From Saussurea involucrata (lineage: Eukaryota > Streptophyta > Magnoliopsida > Asterales > Asteraceae), in the NCBI GenBank assembly GCA_033807775.1, contig CM066317.1:14333370-14397369 (forward strand): a DNA stretch of 64,000 bases. Reading direction: 5' to 3'. Each line of letters begins with the position of its first letter. Position 1 is the first letter of the stretch. Below the pieces are notes generated by a model that worked only from the letters and a program-made list of their open reading frames with translations, ran no database searches and was not told the DNA's origin. This document shows positions 1 through 9,647 of this stretch, one piece after another. Made by a program: the position numbers and the translations under genes.

Positions 1-73
1 TTTTCCTTTTGCTCCCCCTTGATCTAATCACTTCTGTAGATCAAGAATTTTCCTTTTGCTCCCCCTTGATCTA
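1..73 (-). repeat. Duplicated polypurine tract of E1, one copy inside a hairpin
   Basis: A 26-base segment occurs at 1-26 and again at 48-73. On the minus strand each copy contains AAGGGGGAGCAAAAGG, a typical polypurine tract for plus-strand DNA priming. The second copy is enclosed by a perfect 9-bp inverted repeat (TAGATCAAG at 37-45, CTTGATCTA at 65-73). Multiple polypurine tracts before the 3' LTR are known from Sireviruses. Confidence 0.75.
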
Positions 74-303
74 TGCTTGGATCAGAATATGATAAGTTTT
101 GCATAGTACATAGGTCAAGTCTATCAGAGGTTCTGTGAAGGTTGTCAGAGGTTCTGAGCAGACCTTACAGAAGTTCTGTAGTTTCAAGAGCTATTGAAGG
201 TTTTAAGAATTTACATATAGAAGTAGAATCTTTCAAGACAATAATTTAAGCAATGTATTTACTTATTATTTACAGAAGATAAAACTATACTTACTGAGGA
301 TTT

Positions 304-3300
304 TCACACCATGTTAATCATTCCTATCTTACCCACCAAGAAGTTGAATCTTTTCTCGTCTAGTGCTTTGGTGAATAAGTCAGCGAGTTGATATTCTGTG
401 GGCACAAAATGCATTTCGATAGTACCGTATTCAACATGATGTTTCAAGAAGTGATACCTTATATCGATATGCTTGGTTTTTGAGTGTTGCACAGGGTTGG
501 CAGAGATAGCAATAGCACTTTTGGAATCGCAGAAGATGGGTATTTTGAACAGGATGTGGCCGTAGTCTTTTAGCTGAGTCTTCATCCATAGAACCTGAGA
601 ACAACAGCTAGCGGCAGCAACGTATTCAGCTTCTGCAGTGGATGTGGAAACACAATTCTGCTTCTTGGAGGTCCAACTGACTAGTTTACCACCTAGGAAT
701 TGACAACTCCCAGAGGTACTCTTTCTGTCGAGCATGCATCCTCCATAGTCTGAATCTGTATAAGCTTTAAGACCAAAACCAGAGTTCTGTGGATACCAGA
801 GACCAAGATTTTTGGTCCCTTTTAGGTATCTAAAGATTCTCTTTACGGCATCATAATGTGATTTCTTTGGATTAGCTTGATAGCGTGCACAGAGACATGT
901 GGCATGCATAATGTCAGGTCTGCTTGCTGTTAAGTATAACAGAGATCCAATCATGCCTCTGTAGAGAGTGCATTCTACAGAGATGCCATCTGAATCTAAG
1001 AATAACTTGTTTCCAGTGGCCATTGGAGTTTTCATTGCAGAGGCATCAGAGAAGCTATACATGGAAAGAATGTCAGAGACATATTTAGCTTGATTTATAA
1101 AAATTCCCTCTGATGATTGTTTGACTTGGAGTCCGAGGAAGAAAGTTAATTCTCCCATCATACTCATTTCAAACTCACTCTGCATGAGTTTTTCAAATCT
1201 TTTACACTCTTCTGAATTAGTAGACCCAAAAATTATGTCATCTACGTATATTTGTACAAGCATTATCTCACTACTTTTGCGTTTATAGAATAAGGTAGTA
1301 TCTGTTGTACCTCTGTTGTAACCATTGACTAGAAGAAAGGTAGAAAGTCGTTCATACCATGCTCGTGGAGCCTGTTTCAGTCCATATAGAGCTTTTTCAA
1401 GGTAGTATACATGCCTTGGAAACTTTGAGCATTCAAATCCTGGTGGCTGATTAACGTAGACCTCTTCTTGGATTTCTCCGTTGAGAAAAGCTGATTTTAC
1501 GTCCATCTGATAGACTTTAAAACCTCTGTGGGCTGCGAAGGCTAAGAATATTCTTATTGCTTCGAGCCGTGCGACAGGGGCAAAAGTTTCATCGTAGTCT
1601 ATGCCTTCTTCTTGTCTATATCCCTTTGCTACTAATCTTGCTTTGTTTCTGATGACCACTCCATCTTCATCCTTCTTGTTTCTGTAGACCCATTTAGTCC
1701 CAATGGCATGTTTTCCTCTTGGCAGAGGTACTAGAGTCCATACTCTGTTACGCTCAAATTGCAAAAGTTCTTCTTGCATGGCGTCTACCCAGTTTGGGTC
1801 ATCTAGGGCTTCAGAAATCTTCTTTGGTTCTATCACACTAATAAAATTTGTAAAGAAACAAAAGTTAGCAGTGGCAGACCTTGTTTTTACTGCGTCAGAA
1901 GGTTCTCCGATTATTTGGCTTGGAGGATGGCTTTTTGTCCATTGAGTTGTGCGTGGAAGATGATCATCAATGTCATTCATACTTTCTTTAGAGACTTCTT
2001 GTGTTTCTTCTTGTGTAGCCTCTGTTGTTCTTCGTGCCTTGGTAGTTGATTCTACCGTTTGTGGAATGATTGGTATGAGTGGTGGTGGAGTTTGTTCCTC
2101 TGAGGACGTATAGTCTTGGTCCTCGATTTCCTCTGTAATTGGTTCTTCTGTGGTTTGTGCAGCTTCTGTGGTCGTTTTCCTTGATGTTTCATCTTCTGCA
2201 CTTTCTTCTGCTTCGGCAATTGCATCTGTAGTATTTACAGAAGAAGATGAAGCATTATTAGGACCAGTTAGTGACAAACCTGTAGGATTTTGTCCGACAG
2301 AGGATGGTTCTTCAGAAACCCTGATTGTTCCAACAGAAGGATCAATGTTTTCGTGGAGCATCTCTAAAAATAGAAGATCCAAGTCTTCTTTTGCTTGTGA
2401 GATGACAGAGGATTTCCCTTTAATTCCGAGTTCTGAACTGATTTGTTCAGAAGTCATTTGGAATGAATCATCAAAAGAAACATTGATGCTTTCTACAATC
2501 TTGTGAGACTTTGTAAGGAATGTTCTGTAGGCTTTGGAAGTGGCAGAGTATCCAATGAATTTGCCTTCATCTGCTTTTACATCAAACTTTCCTCTTGAAT
2601 CTCTGTCGTTTAAGACGAAGCATTTGCATCCGAATACATGGAAAAATTTGATGTTTGGCCGCCGTTTGTTAAGCAATTCGTAAGGCGTCTTCAGGTGTCT
2701 TTTCACAATGGTTGATCGATTTTGAGTATAACACGCAGTAGAAATTGCTTCTGCCCAAAAGTTCATTGATAATCCGCATGCTGACATCATAGTTCTTGCG
2801 GCTTCCACAAGTGTTCGATTTTTTCTTTCGACAACACCGTTCTGTTGTGGAGTGCGAGCTGCAGAGAAGTTCTGTGATATTCCTTCTGTTGAAAGATAGG
2901 CTTCAATGACAGAGTTTTTAAATTCTGTGCCATTGTCACTTCTTAACTTCTGTATTCTGCAATTATAAAGAACTTGGATTCTTTTCATTAGATTTATCAA
3001 TATATTTGGAACATCTGATTTCTTTCTAACGAATTCAACCCATGTGAAACGCAAATACTCATCAATTAGGACAAGTATGTATTTCTTGCCACCTAGGCTC
3101 TGTATGGCAATGGGACCGCAGAGGTCGACATGAAGCATGTACAGAGGTCTAGTGCAAGATACATCTGTTTTGCCTTTGTGGGAAGCTCTTTTGAGTTTTC
3201 CCATCTCACAGGCAGAACATAAATGATCCTTATTGAATTTAACATTTGGCAAACCTTTAACTAGATCAAGTTTGACCAGTTTTTCCAATGTGTGAACATT

Positions 3301-3756
3301 CAAGTGACAGAACCTGTTGTGCCATAACCAGGCTTCTTCACTTTTGCAGGCAACAAGGCAAACTTTGTCTTTGTTCTTTGAGTTGAAGTTCATTAGATAT
3401 AGATCACCTATTCTTTCAGCTCGCAGAAGTTCCATACTTGTTTCTTCACTTTGTAGAGAGCAGAAAGTTCTTTTGAACAACACATTGAATCCTGTATCAC
3501 AAAGTTGACTTACACTGAGTAGGTTGTGCTTAAGGCCATCCACATATGCAACTTTGTATACAGAAACGTCTTCTTTCCTTATGACTCCATAGCCTTTTAT
3601 GTGTCCTTTCTTGTTGTCTCCAAAAGTCACAGATCCACCATCTTGTGTTTCTTTGTACGTGGATAGTGCACTTTTGTCACCAGTCATGTGCCTTGAGCAT
3701 CCGGAGTCTAGATACCAGATTGGCACATACTTCTTCTGCAGGACAATCACAGAGAT
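304..3756 (-). CDS. Copia Pol polyprotein (protease-integrase-RT-RNase H) of E1
   Basis: About 1150 residues, open throughout. The start shows the aspartic protease site in WYLDSGCSRHMTGD (residues about 12-25). Next comes the GAG-pre-integrase zinc-binding region (HNRFCHLN then CSACEMGK), followed by the integrase core with HVDLCGP, RSDNGTEF and QQNGVVERKNR. The RT has the catalytic YVDDIIFGS near residue 828. The RNase H has TDSDYGG near residue 995 and STAEAEY. This order is diagnostic of Ty1/copia. No env-like frame follows. There is no clear ATG: the frame opens after a stop at 3757-3759 and overlaps the end of gag by about 10 bases in the -1 frame, so it is expected to be made as part of Gag-Pol. 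Confidence 0.93.
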   Translation of the reverse strand: MSVIVLQKKYVPIWYLDSGCSRHMTGDKSALSTYKETQDGGSVTFGDNKKGHIKGYGVIRKEDVSVYKVAYVDGLKHNLLSVSQLCDTGFNVLFKRTFCSLQSEETSMELLRAERIGDLYLMNFNSKNKDKVCLVACKSEEAWLWHNRFCHLNVHTLEKLVKLDLVKGLPNVKFNKDHLCSACEMGKLKRASHKGKTDVSCTRPLYMLHVDLCGPIAIQSLGGKKYILVLIDEYLRFTWVEFVRKKSDVPNILINLMKRIQVLYNCRIQKLRSDNGTEFKNSVIEAYLSTEGISQNFSAARTPQQNGVVERKNRTLVEAARTMMSACGLSMNFWAEAISTACYTQNRSTIVKRHLKTPYELLNKRRPNIKFFHVFGCKCFVLNDRDSRGKFDVKADEGKFIGYSATSKAYRTFLTKSHKIVESINVSFDDSFQMTSEQISSELGIKGKSSVISQAKEDLDLLFLEMLHENIDPSVGTIRVSEEPSSVGQNPTGLSLTGPNNASSSSVNTTDAIAEAEESAEDETSRKTTTEAAQTTEEPITEEIEDQDYTSSEEQTPPPLIPIIPQTVESTTKARRTTEATQEETQEVSKESMNDIDDHLPRTTQWTKSHPPSQIIGEPSDAVKTRSATANFCFFTNFISVIEPKKISEALDDPNWVDAMQEELLQFERNRVWTLVPLPRGKHAIGTKWVYRNKKDEDGVVIRNKARLVAKGYRQEEGIDYDETFAPVARLEAIRIFLAFAAHRGFKVYQMDVKSAFLNGEIQEEVYVNQPPGFECSKFPRHVYYLEKALYGLKQAPRAWYERLSTFLLVNGYNRGTTDTTLFYKRKSSEIMLVQIYVDDIIFGSTNSEECKRFEKLMQSEFEMSMMGELTFFLGLQVKQSSEGIFINQAKYVSDILSMYSFSDASAMKTPMATGNKLFLDSDGISVECTLYRGMIGSLLYLTASRPDIMHATCLCARYQANPKKSHYDAVKRIFRYLKGTKNLGLWYPQNSGFGLKAYTDSDYGGCMLDRKSTSGSCQFLGGKLVSWTSKKQNCVSTSTAEAEYVAAASCCSQVLWMKTQLKDYGHILFKIPIFCDSKSAIAISANPVQHSKTKHIDIRYHFLKHHVEYGTIEMHFVPTEYQLADLFTKALDEKRFNFLVGKIGMINMV

Positions 3757-6700
3757 TTAGGTACCCATATCCATATGGGTCCAATATTGTTAGAGTTTTT
3801 CAAGTTTGCCTTGGCATTCTTGAAATACATTTTGTTCTCTGCAGAAGAGTCAGATTGTTTCTTTGTGGGATTTGACTTTTGAATTGTCGTAGAGAGTAAA
3901 CAGACTTGACTTGAAAAATGATTATTAAGTTTAGACATAAGATCAAAGCAATGACAGTATTGAATATGAGATGTAATTTGCTTGAACTTTTCATTGAACT
4001 TTTTAAACTCAGCCACAGAGGCATTACATTCTTTCTTTACATTAGATTTCCTATTACTAGAAGATCTATGAATACTCGAATGTTGTTTGCAAAAGATCTG
4101 TTTAGGATATGCCTTCTGTGGGTTGCTTCTGTGGTGAACTTCTTTCATCACTGTCACAGAAGAAAAAGATTTATTAACCTTGGGTTTTGAAAATCTAGAA
4201 CTTATAGGATCAATAGAGGTCTTCTGTAACATTTTAAGCTCAGCAGAGGTTTTGATATGTAGATTCAATTTTAGAAAATCTTGGCAGATTGGAATCTCTG
4301 TGAGTTTCTCTTTTGGAGAAATAGTTCTGTGAGGAACTTCAGAGGAGAATTTGACATCCTCTGTGTCACAGTGAATTATCCCTGATTTGAAATCAGTCTC
4401 TGAGTTGTCAGAGGATGAATCGTCCTCGTATACAGAGGTTGAGTCAATTCTTTCAATAGAGGCTGGATTTTCTGAGCATGTATCGTACGAGCTTTCTTCC
4501 TCTGTAGAATAGTTTTCATAGATTGCAGAGGTTTCTAATAAGATTTCTTCAGTGAGAGTTTTATCTATAGAAGATGTACAGAAATTTTCTAAAACGCTTG
4601 ATTTCCATATTTCCAAAATTTCTTTTTCAATTAAATTTTTAAAGTTTTCTTCTGAAAAAATGGGTTTAAACTCAGGAGCTTCTGCTGATAATTTCTTTTC
4701 AACGTTTATCAAACAGACAAAAGCAACCTGTGTTTGGGTCTCTGGTTTACCAAACTTGAAGATACCAATCTGATCTTGTGTTTTCATATATTTCTTTGGT
4801 TTGATACCTCTATTGACAGAGGTTGAAGATGATGAGTCTGTGTTTTCAAACCACACGTTAATCATCTTCTTATGTTTCTTCAAGTAAGGATCCACAGAGA
4901 TTTTCGCCCTTTTGCTTACAGAGATTAGATTTGGAAAATCTGGTTTGTTCGTTTTTCCAATCACAAATAAAGAGGACAGAGGTTTGTTTCTTTTGCCTTC
5001 AACACCTAGGGTGATATCATCATACCCTATACCTCGTCTTCCTATTTGTGAGTTTACTTTTTCATAAACTTTCTGTGCATCTTTATAGTTTTTAATCAAA
5101 ACTTCTCTTCTGAGTAAATCTTGCCATAATACCTCTCTTTCTCTTTGAAAGTATTCTTTAAGAGCTCTTATGTCAGTAGTTTCGCTCCTTGAAACTGAAA
5201 GTTCTTTTGTTTTATCTTTTAAAGTATTGGTTAATTCAGAAATTTGTTTTTTTAAAGGATCTAGAGTTTTGTTCCAATTCTTTTCTATTCTCTCTTTTTC
5301 CTCAAAAATCTTTGCTTTTTCTTGAGTGAGAAGCCGTACTTCTCTCTCATTGAAGGTGAGTCTTTTCTGAATAATTTGATTTATCTCTTTCAGTTCAATT
5401 AATTCAATGTTAATTCTAAGTGTATTATCATCTACAGAGGTAATACAAGAGTTGGAATTTGAAGTAGATACCTCAGAGTCAGTGCAGGAGTCGACTTCTG
5501 CCATGCCACAGAAGAGGGCATTGGCGGTATGTTCATCGTCAGAAGTAGAGTCTGACTGGAAGTCTTCTGTGTTCTCCTCAGAATGTCCTTTTGCCATTAA
5601 GGATTTTTGAGCATAATACTCGGCTTTCTTTTTGTAGAAAGCAGAGTCCCTCTGTGGGCGATTTGATCTGCTTCTGCATTCATTCGCAAAATGGCCTGGT
5701 TTGCCGCAGTTAAAACATCCTCGAGGAGTGTTTCCTGTTCGATCATTGGACTTCTGTAGGTCTCCGCCTTTCTCTGATCTACATTCATTTGCATAGTGAC
5801 CAGGTTTGCCGCATTTGTAGCATTCTTGCTGCGTGTGGCTTACCGAGTCATCTGACCTCTGTCGGTCATTTCCTCTGTAATGTCTTTCGCTTGACCTCTG
5901 TCGGCCACTCGATTCTTCTTCTCTTCTGTTTTCTCTATCATATCTTTCATTTCCGGAACCTCTTCTGTTTCCTCTGAACTCTTTTGTCAATAGAGCTAAA
6001 GATTTAGCTAGTGACGCAAGAGTTATTTCTTTTTCTACTTGCTCTTCTTCTTCACTGTCTATTATCACCATCTTCTTCTTTTCCTTCTTCTTCTCCTCTG
6101 TGGCTTTTTCATTTCTTGGTCTCTGTGCATCTTCTTTAGTTTTACTAACCAATGCATATGGTACAATGGTTAGTGTTTTAGCCTGTGCTATCTGAGGTTC
6201 TTGTGCGGCTAATGTTCCGTAAAGATCAGAGAGAGTCCAGGTGTCTAGATCCTGATTTGTCTGTAGGGACATAGACAGTTGGAGCCATTCTTCATTTAGA
6301 CTTTTTAAAAACATGACATTGTTTTCTTCAGAAGTTCTGTCAATGCCTGATTTTCTGCACTTGTTGATTAGAGAGTTGAATCTGTCGTATGTTGTTTGCA
6401 GAGATTCTGTTGAAGAGGCTCTGAATGCATGATATTCATTGATGTACTGTGCTCTTCGGTTTTTTTGTGTTTTAGCACCTCCTTCCAACTGTCTTTCCAG
6501 TTCTTTCCACAGATCATGCGTTGTTTCACATGAATCCAAGGATTGAAAGAGTTCGTTGGGTATTGCCATAATCAATGTCCTCTTGGTTTTCTGAGCAACT
6601 TCATCTTCTGCTTTATCTTCGGTTGACCACTCCCCTTTTGGCTTTGGTTTTTGATGTTCGGGGATTTCGGCAGATTCAGCAGTAGCAGGTATACGAGGTA

Positions 6701-6869
6701 CTACTGTCATGGGAATAGGAGGAGGATTGTACAGATATTGTACTTGATTTTTTTCAGTGCCCTCGAAAAAATGGACCATTCTTATTTTCCACTGAGGATA
6801 CTCATCTCGAAGGAGACTAGGAGGTTTAGTGAGAGAACCAGTAGTAAAGAAATTATTTGTATTTGTCAT
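3747..6869 (-). CDS. Sirevirus-type Gag polyprotein of E1 (1040 aa)
   Basis: The first 230 residues or so form a UBN2-type copia capsid domain, with the plant copia Gag pattern around MAIPNELFQSL and LNEEWLQL. Two CCHC zinc knuckles follow (CYKCGKPGHYANEC near 349-362 and CFNCGKPGHFANEC near 382-395), in an Arg/Ser-rich stretch. Residues about 480-600 are heptad-like and charged, probably a coiled coil. About 400 further residues are Ser/Glu-rich and end in the WVPK signature seen at the Sirevirus gag-pol border. Most copia Gags are 300-500 aa, so this one is long, as expected for Sireviruses; in that group C-terminal Gag has been reported to bind dynein light chain 8-like proteins. Start: ATG at 6869-6867. 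The frame is intact. Confidence 0.9.
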   Translation of the reverse strand: MTNTNNFFTTGSLTKPPSLLRDEYPQWKIRMVHFFEGTEKNQVQYLYNPPPIPMTVVPRIPATAESAEIPEHQKPKPKGEWSTEDKAEDEVAQKTKRTLIMAIPNELFQSLDSCETTHDLWKELERQLEGGAKTQKNRRAQYINEYHAFRASSTESLQTTYDRFNSLINKCRKSGIDRTSEENNVMFLKSLNEEWLQLSMSLQTNQDLDTWTLSDLYGTLAAQEPQIAQAKTLTIVPYALVSKTKEDAQRPRNEKATEEKKKEKKKMVIIDSEEEEQVEKEITLASLAKSLALLTKEFRGNRRGSGNERYDRENRREEESSGRQRSSERHYRGNDRQRSDDSVSHTQQECYKCGKPGHYANECRSEKGGDLQKSNDRTGNTPRGCFNCGKPGHFANECRSRSNRPQRDSAFYKKKAEYYAQKSLMAKGHSEENTEDFQSDSTSDDEHTANALFCGMAEVDSCTDSEVSTSNSNSCITSVDDNTLRINIELIELKEINQIIQKRLTFNEREVRLLTQEKAKIFEEKERIEKNWNKTLDPLKKQISELTNTLKDKTKELSVSRSETTDIRALKEYFQREREVLWQDLLRREVLIKNYKDAQKVYEKVNSQIGRRGIGYDDITLGVEGKRNKPLSSLFVIGKTNKPDFPNLISVSKRAKISVDPYLKKHKKMINVWFENTDSSSSTSVNRGIKPKKYMKTQDQIGIFKFGKPETQTQVAFVCLINVEKKLSAEAPEFKPIFSEENFKNLIEKEILEIWKSSVLENFCTSSIDKTLTEEILLETSAIYENYSTEEESSYDTCSENPASIERIDSTSVYEDDSSSDNSETDFKSGIIHCDTEDVKFSSEVPHRTISPKEKLTEIPICQDFLKLNLHIKTSAELKMLQKTSIDPISSRFSKPKVNKSFSSVTVMKEVHHRSNPQKAYPKQIFCKQHSSIHRSSSNRKSNVKKECNASVAEFKKFNEKFKQITSHIQYCHCFDLMSKLNNHFSSQVCLLSTTIQKSNPTKKQSDSSAENKMYFKNAKANLKNSNNIGPIWIWVPKSL

Positions 6870-7012
6870 TTTTGAAGATTTTAGAAAGAAGGTATGACTA
6901 AAGAGTTACTTCTATGAACTTGAAGATTTTCTGAGTTTAAGCAGTTTCCAGACACAATAATATCTATCACGAATCTTGATAAGTGGATCACTTGATATTG
7001 AAAATCAAGAGA

Positions 7013-7025
7013 GGCTCTGATACCA
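7013..7025 (-). other. Primer-binding site of E1 (initiator tRNA-Met type)
   Basis: The minus strand reads TGGTATCAGAGCC two bases inside the 5' LTR. This is the standard complement of the 3' end of plant initiator tRNA-Met, and it fixes the strand and the LTR border. Confidence 0.9.
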
Positions 7026-7027
7026 AT

Positions 7028-8366
7028 TGTTGGAACCCAGATTCACTTAATCAAGATTAACAGTCTATTAGTTGAGTTTAGAGTTTGATGCGGAAGCGTA
7101 TTAAACTAATAGATATGTTTGATAGATATTAGAACGCACACATATAAAGAAAACAGTAAAGAATGAAAAGGATTTCTTGAACAGTTACTGTTATTCAATA
7201 TATAATAAGAACACGAAGAACAGATTAAGAACTGTTGGTGTGTGTGAGAATATAACACTCAGATATTTGACAATAACGTTTGAGAGTATTAGTGATTCCT
7301 TGTGTATTCGTTCTTAGGAAGATCTCAACATGAGACTTCCTTTTATACTACTCTTAGAAGACTATGAAGTAGGTCACTGTTCCTTTTACGGCATGAATAG
7401 TGAACTGGATGGTGTGAACAGTTGTTTGAGCCATGCACATTTAATGGAGCAGATGTACTATTGGTAAATGCATTAAATGGCGCAGACGTCTATTTTGTAC
7501 CATGCCCTATTGAGTCCACTCAGAGCTTGACACGTGTTTTGACAGTACTTTTCCATGCAAGTTGATGAACGTATCCGGTAATATCTTCCAAGTCTTCATA
7601 GCAGACCACAGAGGCTCTGTAAGGCATTACAGAGGTTCTATGGTCTGACCTTCTGTGGAGCAGTCCACTTGTTTCCGAGTTGATCTTCTTCTTGCGCACT
7701 ACAGAGGTTCTGTGATTACCTCTGTAGCTTCTGTGGCTTTCTGGACTTGATCTTCTGGAAGAAGTGGCAGAGCCTCTGTGAGAGGCTTTTCTATACTTAG
7801 CCTATTTTTCACTACTTCTAAATACTTCTATGATTAGGAAGATTGAAGCTAACAGACACTTTTACCTGGCAATAGATATTGTCCCAAAATAGAAGATCTT
7901 CTAGATGTGTTTTCCAATGCAGTTCCACGGATAATGTTCCACCGATATGAGTGCCTTGGAGTTTCCAATTGAGAACATCTGTGAAGATACTTGAGATCCC
8001 ACCGATTTAAAGCTCACATCGGTGGGACTCATATTTGGCCGATCCTCAGAAGGATCGGTGAAGGATGTCCACCGATGTGTAATACAAACATCGGTGGGTC
8101 TTGAGTTGGTCGATCAATAGATGGTCGGTGGGAGCTGTCCACCGATGTAAGAGGACCATCGGTGGATAATGACTTGTTGATTTTTGAGAAGGTTATTCTT
8201 CATTTCCACAATGAGAATATCTTCAAGCTTGGTTTCGGTTGATCTTCGACTTCACCGAACATTTGCTATCTTGTACAAGTCATTGTAAAGAACCATTCTA
8301 AAATATTCTAAGTAAAATTTAGGAGAAACATCGGTGAGTCAATTTCAAATCTTTGGTGACCCAACA
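7028..8366 (-). repeat. 5' LTR of E1 (about 1339 bp)
   Basis: The LTR is bounded by TGTTGG and CCAACA. About 140 bases at its right end (8228-8366, the start of U3 on the minus strand) resemble the same part of the LTRs of element R at 58670-58793, including a shared GGTTGATCTTCGACTTCACC block. The two copia elements therefore belong to related families. The LTR is dense in ACAGAG/CTCTGT motifs and carries the palindrome array listed next. Confidence 0.88.
7939..8170. repeat. Array of CCACCGATGT / ACATCGGTGG palindromes in the E1 LTR
   Basis: Three paired inverted copies lie at about 7998-8027, 8069-8098 and 8138-8166, spaced about 70 bases, plus a single copy at 7939. Each pair can fold into a hairpin with 9-10 bp. 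Repeated palindromes in the LTR are a described Sirevirus feature; this particular core is not one I recognise. Confidence 0.8.
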
Positions 8367-9647
8367 ATGGATATTTACATGCTCGGGTGCTTTAGTCATT
8401 CCGGAATGGGCATGTTATTGTAGACTGTGTTGCATTGGATCCATACGCACATAAGTCAGTCTTTATTTGATGGTCTACTGGGTGTCGCGGGATTTGACCG
8501 GGCCCCATGTTTTATAACCTTTACTTTTCAAGGGTACACTAGGAGGGTTGAGTCCGGTTGAGCTATCAGGTATGATTGACGGGCGTTTATGACCATCGCC
8601 ATGTCGGGGCAATGTCATGGTTGTATCCCCGCTTGTGCCGAGCCTTTGGTGGTATTCTTGGTAATATTCTGCTAAGGTCAGTTGTCTCTTTGGGTGTGTC
8701 TTGAAAGACGTCGTATGGGACACTTGGGCTTTTATGTCGTGAAGTGTCGTACGATTAACATTGTATGAGTGGCATACTTTTGTGTTCCTCCACTCTCAAT
8801 GGATACAGGTCTCCCCCGTCGTCGGCCAACATTACTTGGGATATTATGTGTCCTTGTTTTATTATCGTTGGTCTTGTGTGATTGACTGCAATTGATGACT
8901 TTAATATTGGATTTCCCTCCATGTATATTAAAGTTGAATCAAGCAGGTCATTTCCATATTTATGGTATTTGACTTCATTACATTTTGCGTTCACATGAGT
9001 ATTGGTTCGTAACATGTTTTTGGTGAAGTATTATATTTATATGGATTGTTCTTCCATGATTTAGGGGTTGAGTATTATGTCATCAACCGTGTTTGAAGGT
9101 TTCGCATAATATGGATTTATTCACGTTTTGAGTGAGTTGGGATTGGAATTCATTTTGGAAAACGCTTTATACATTTTGGGAACTCCTCTCATAGATTTTG
9201 TGTGCGTTGGAAAATGAGTCATTTACATCCTTCTCATAAACTCTTTTGGAAATCATAATTTATGTCGCAAACTTTCATTCAAATAATTATTTAAATCATG
9301 TTATAAACTCTTGAACTCACTAGGCGTTAGCCTAATCTTTTTTATTTGTCGGCATGTGCAACAGGTTAAGGTTGGGAGTAGTCCTAGTGACACTGCGAAA
9401 GGTCAAGTGCTAGTAGTGTGCTCGAGAGGTGAATTAGTTAAGTAAAGTCTTCCGCTTTGGTTTTTGGGGAATAACATTTTGTACTTGAGTTAAGTAACAC
9501 CCGATGTGAACTTAGCATTTGTATTAAGACTTGGATTATAATTGTTGAGGTATTTCTCGTATTGGTTTATAGAAAGAAATTCTATTATTTTGAATGTATT
9601 ATCAAAAATTTTATTTAGTTGCTACTTCCCAATTCGAGGGTGTTACA
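8367..9647 (+). mobile_element. Degraded gypsy LTR remnant split by E1
   Basis: There is no coding frame. The sequence ends in GGGTGTTACA at 9647, the common 3' end of Tekay-type gypsy LTRs, and has long low-complexity T/G-rich stretches typical of such LTRs. No primer-binding site follows, so it is a solo or truncated LTR. The 5' part would lie left of E1, outside the window. Confidence 0.5.

Larger units (their letters stand above)
1..8366 (-). mobile_element. Ty1/copia Sirevirus-type LTR retrotransposon (E1), left LTR outside window
   Basis: Minus-strand copia element. From right to left it has a 5' LTR (7028-8366), a primer-binding site, a gag frame, a pol frame in copia order (protease, integrase, RT, RNase H) and a 3' untranslated part with duplicated polypurine tracts. 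The long gag with a coiled-coil C-terminal half, the multiple polypurine tracts and the palindrome-rich LTR are all known hallmarks of Sireviruses. Both frames are open, so the element is probably young and may be autonomous. The 3' LTR lies left of base 1, so LTR divergence cannot be judged. It lies inside an older gypsy LTR; the right target-site copy should be ATGGA at 8367-8371. Bases 74-303 hold no gene, only copies of the CAGAGGTTCTGTG motif. Confidence 0.92.
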
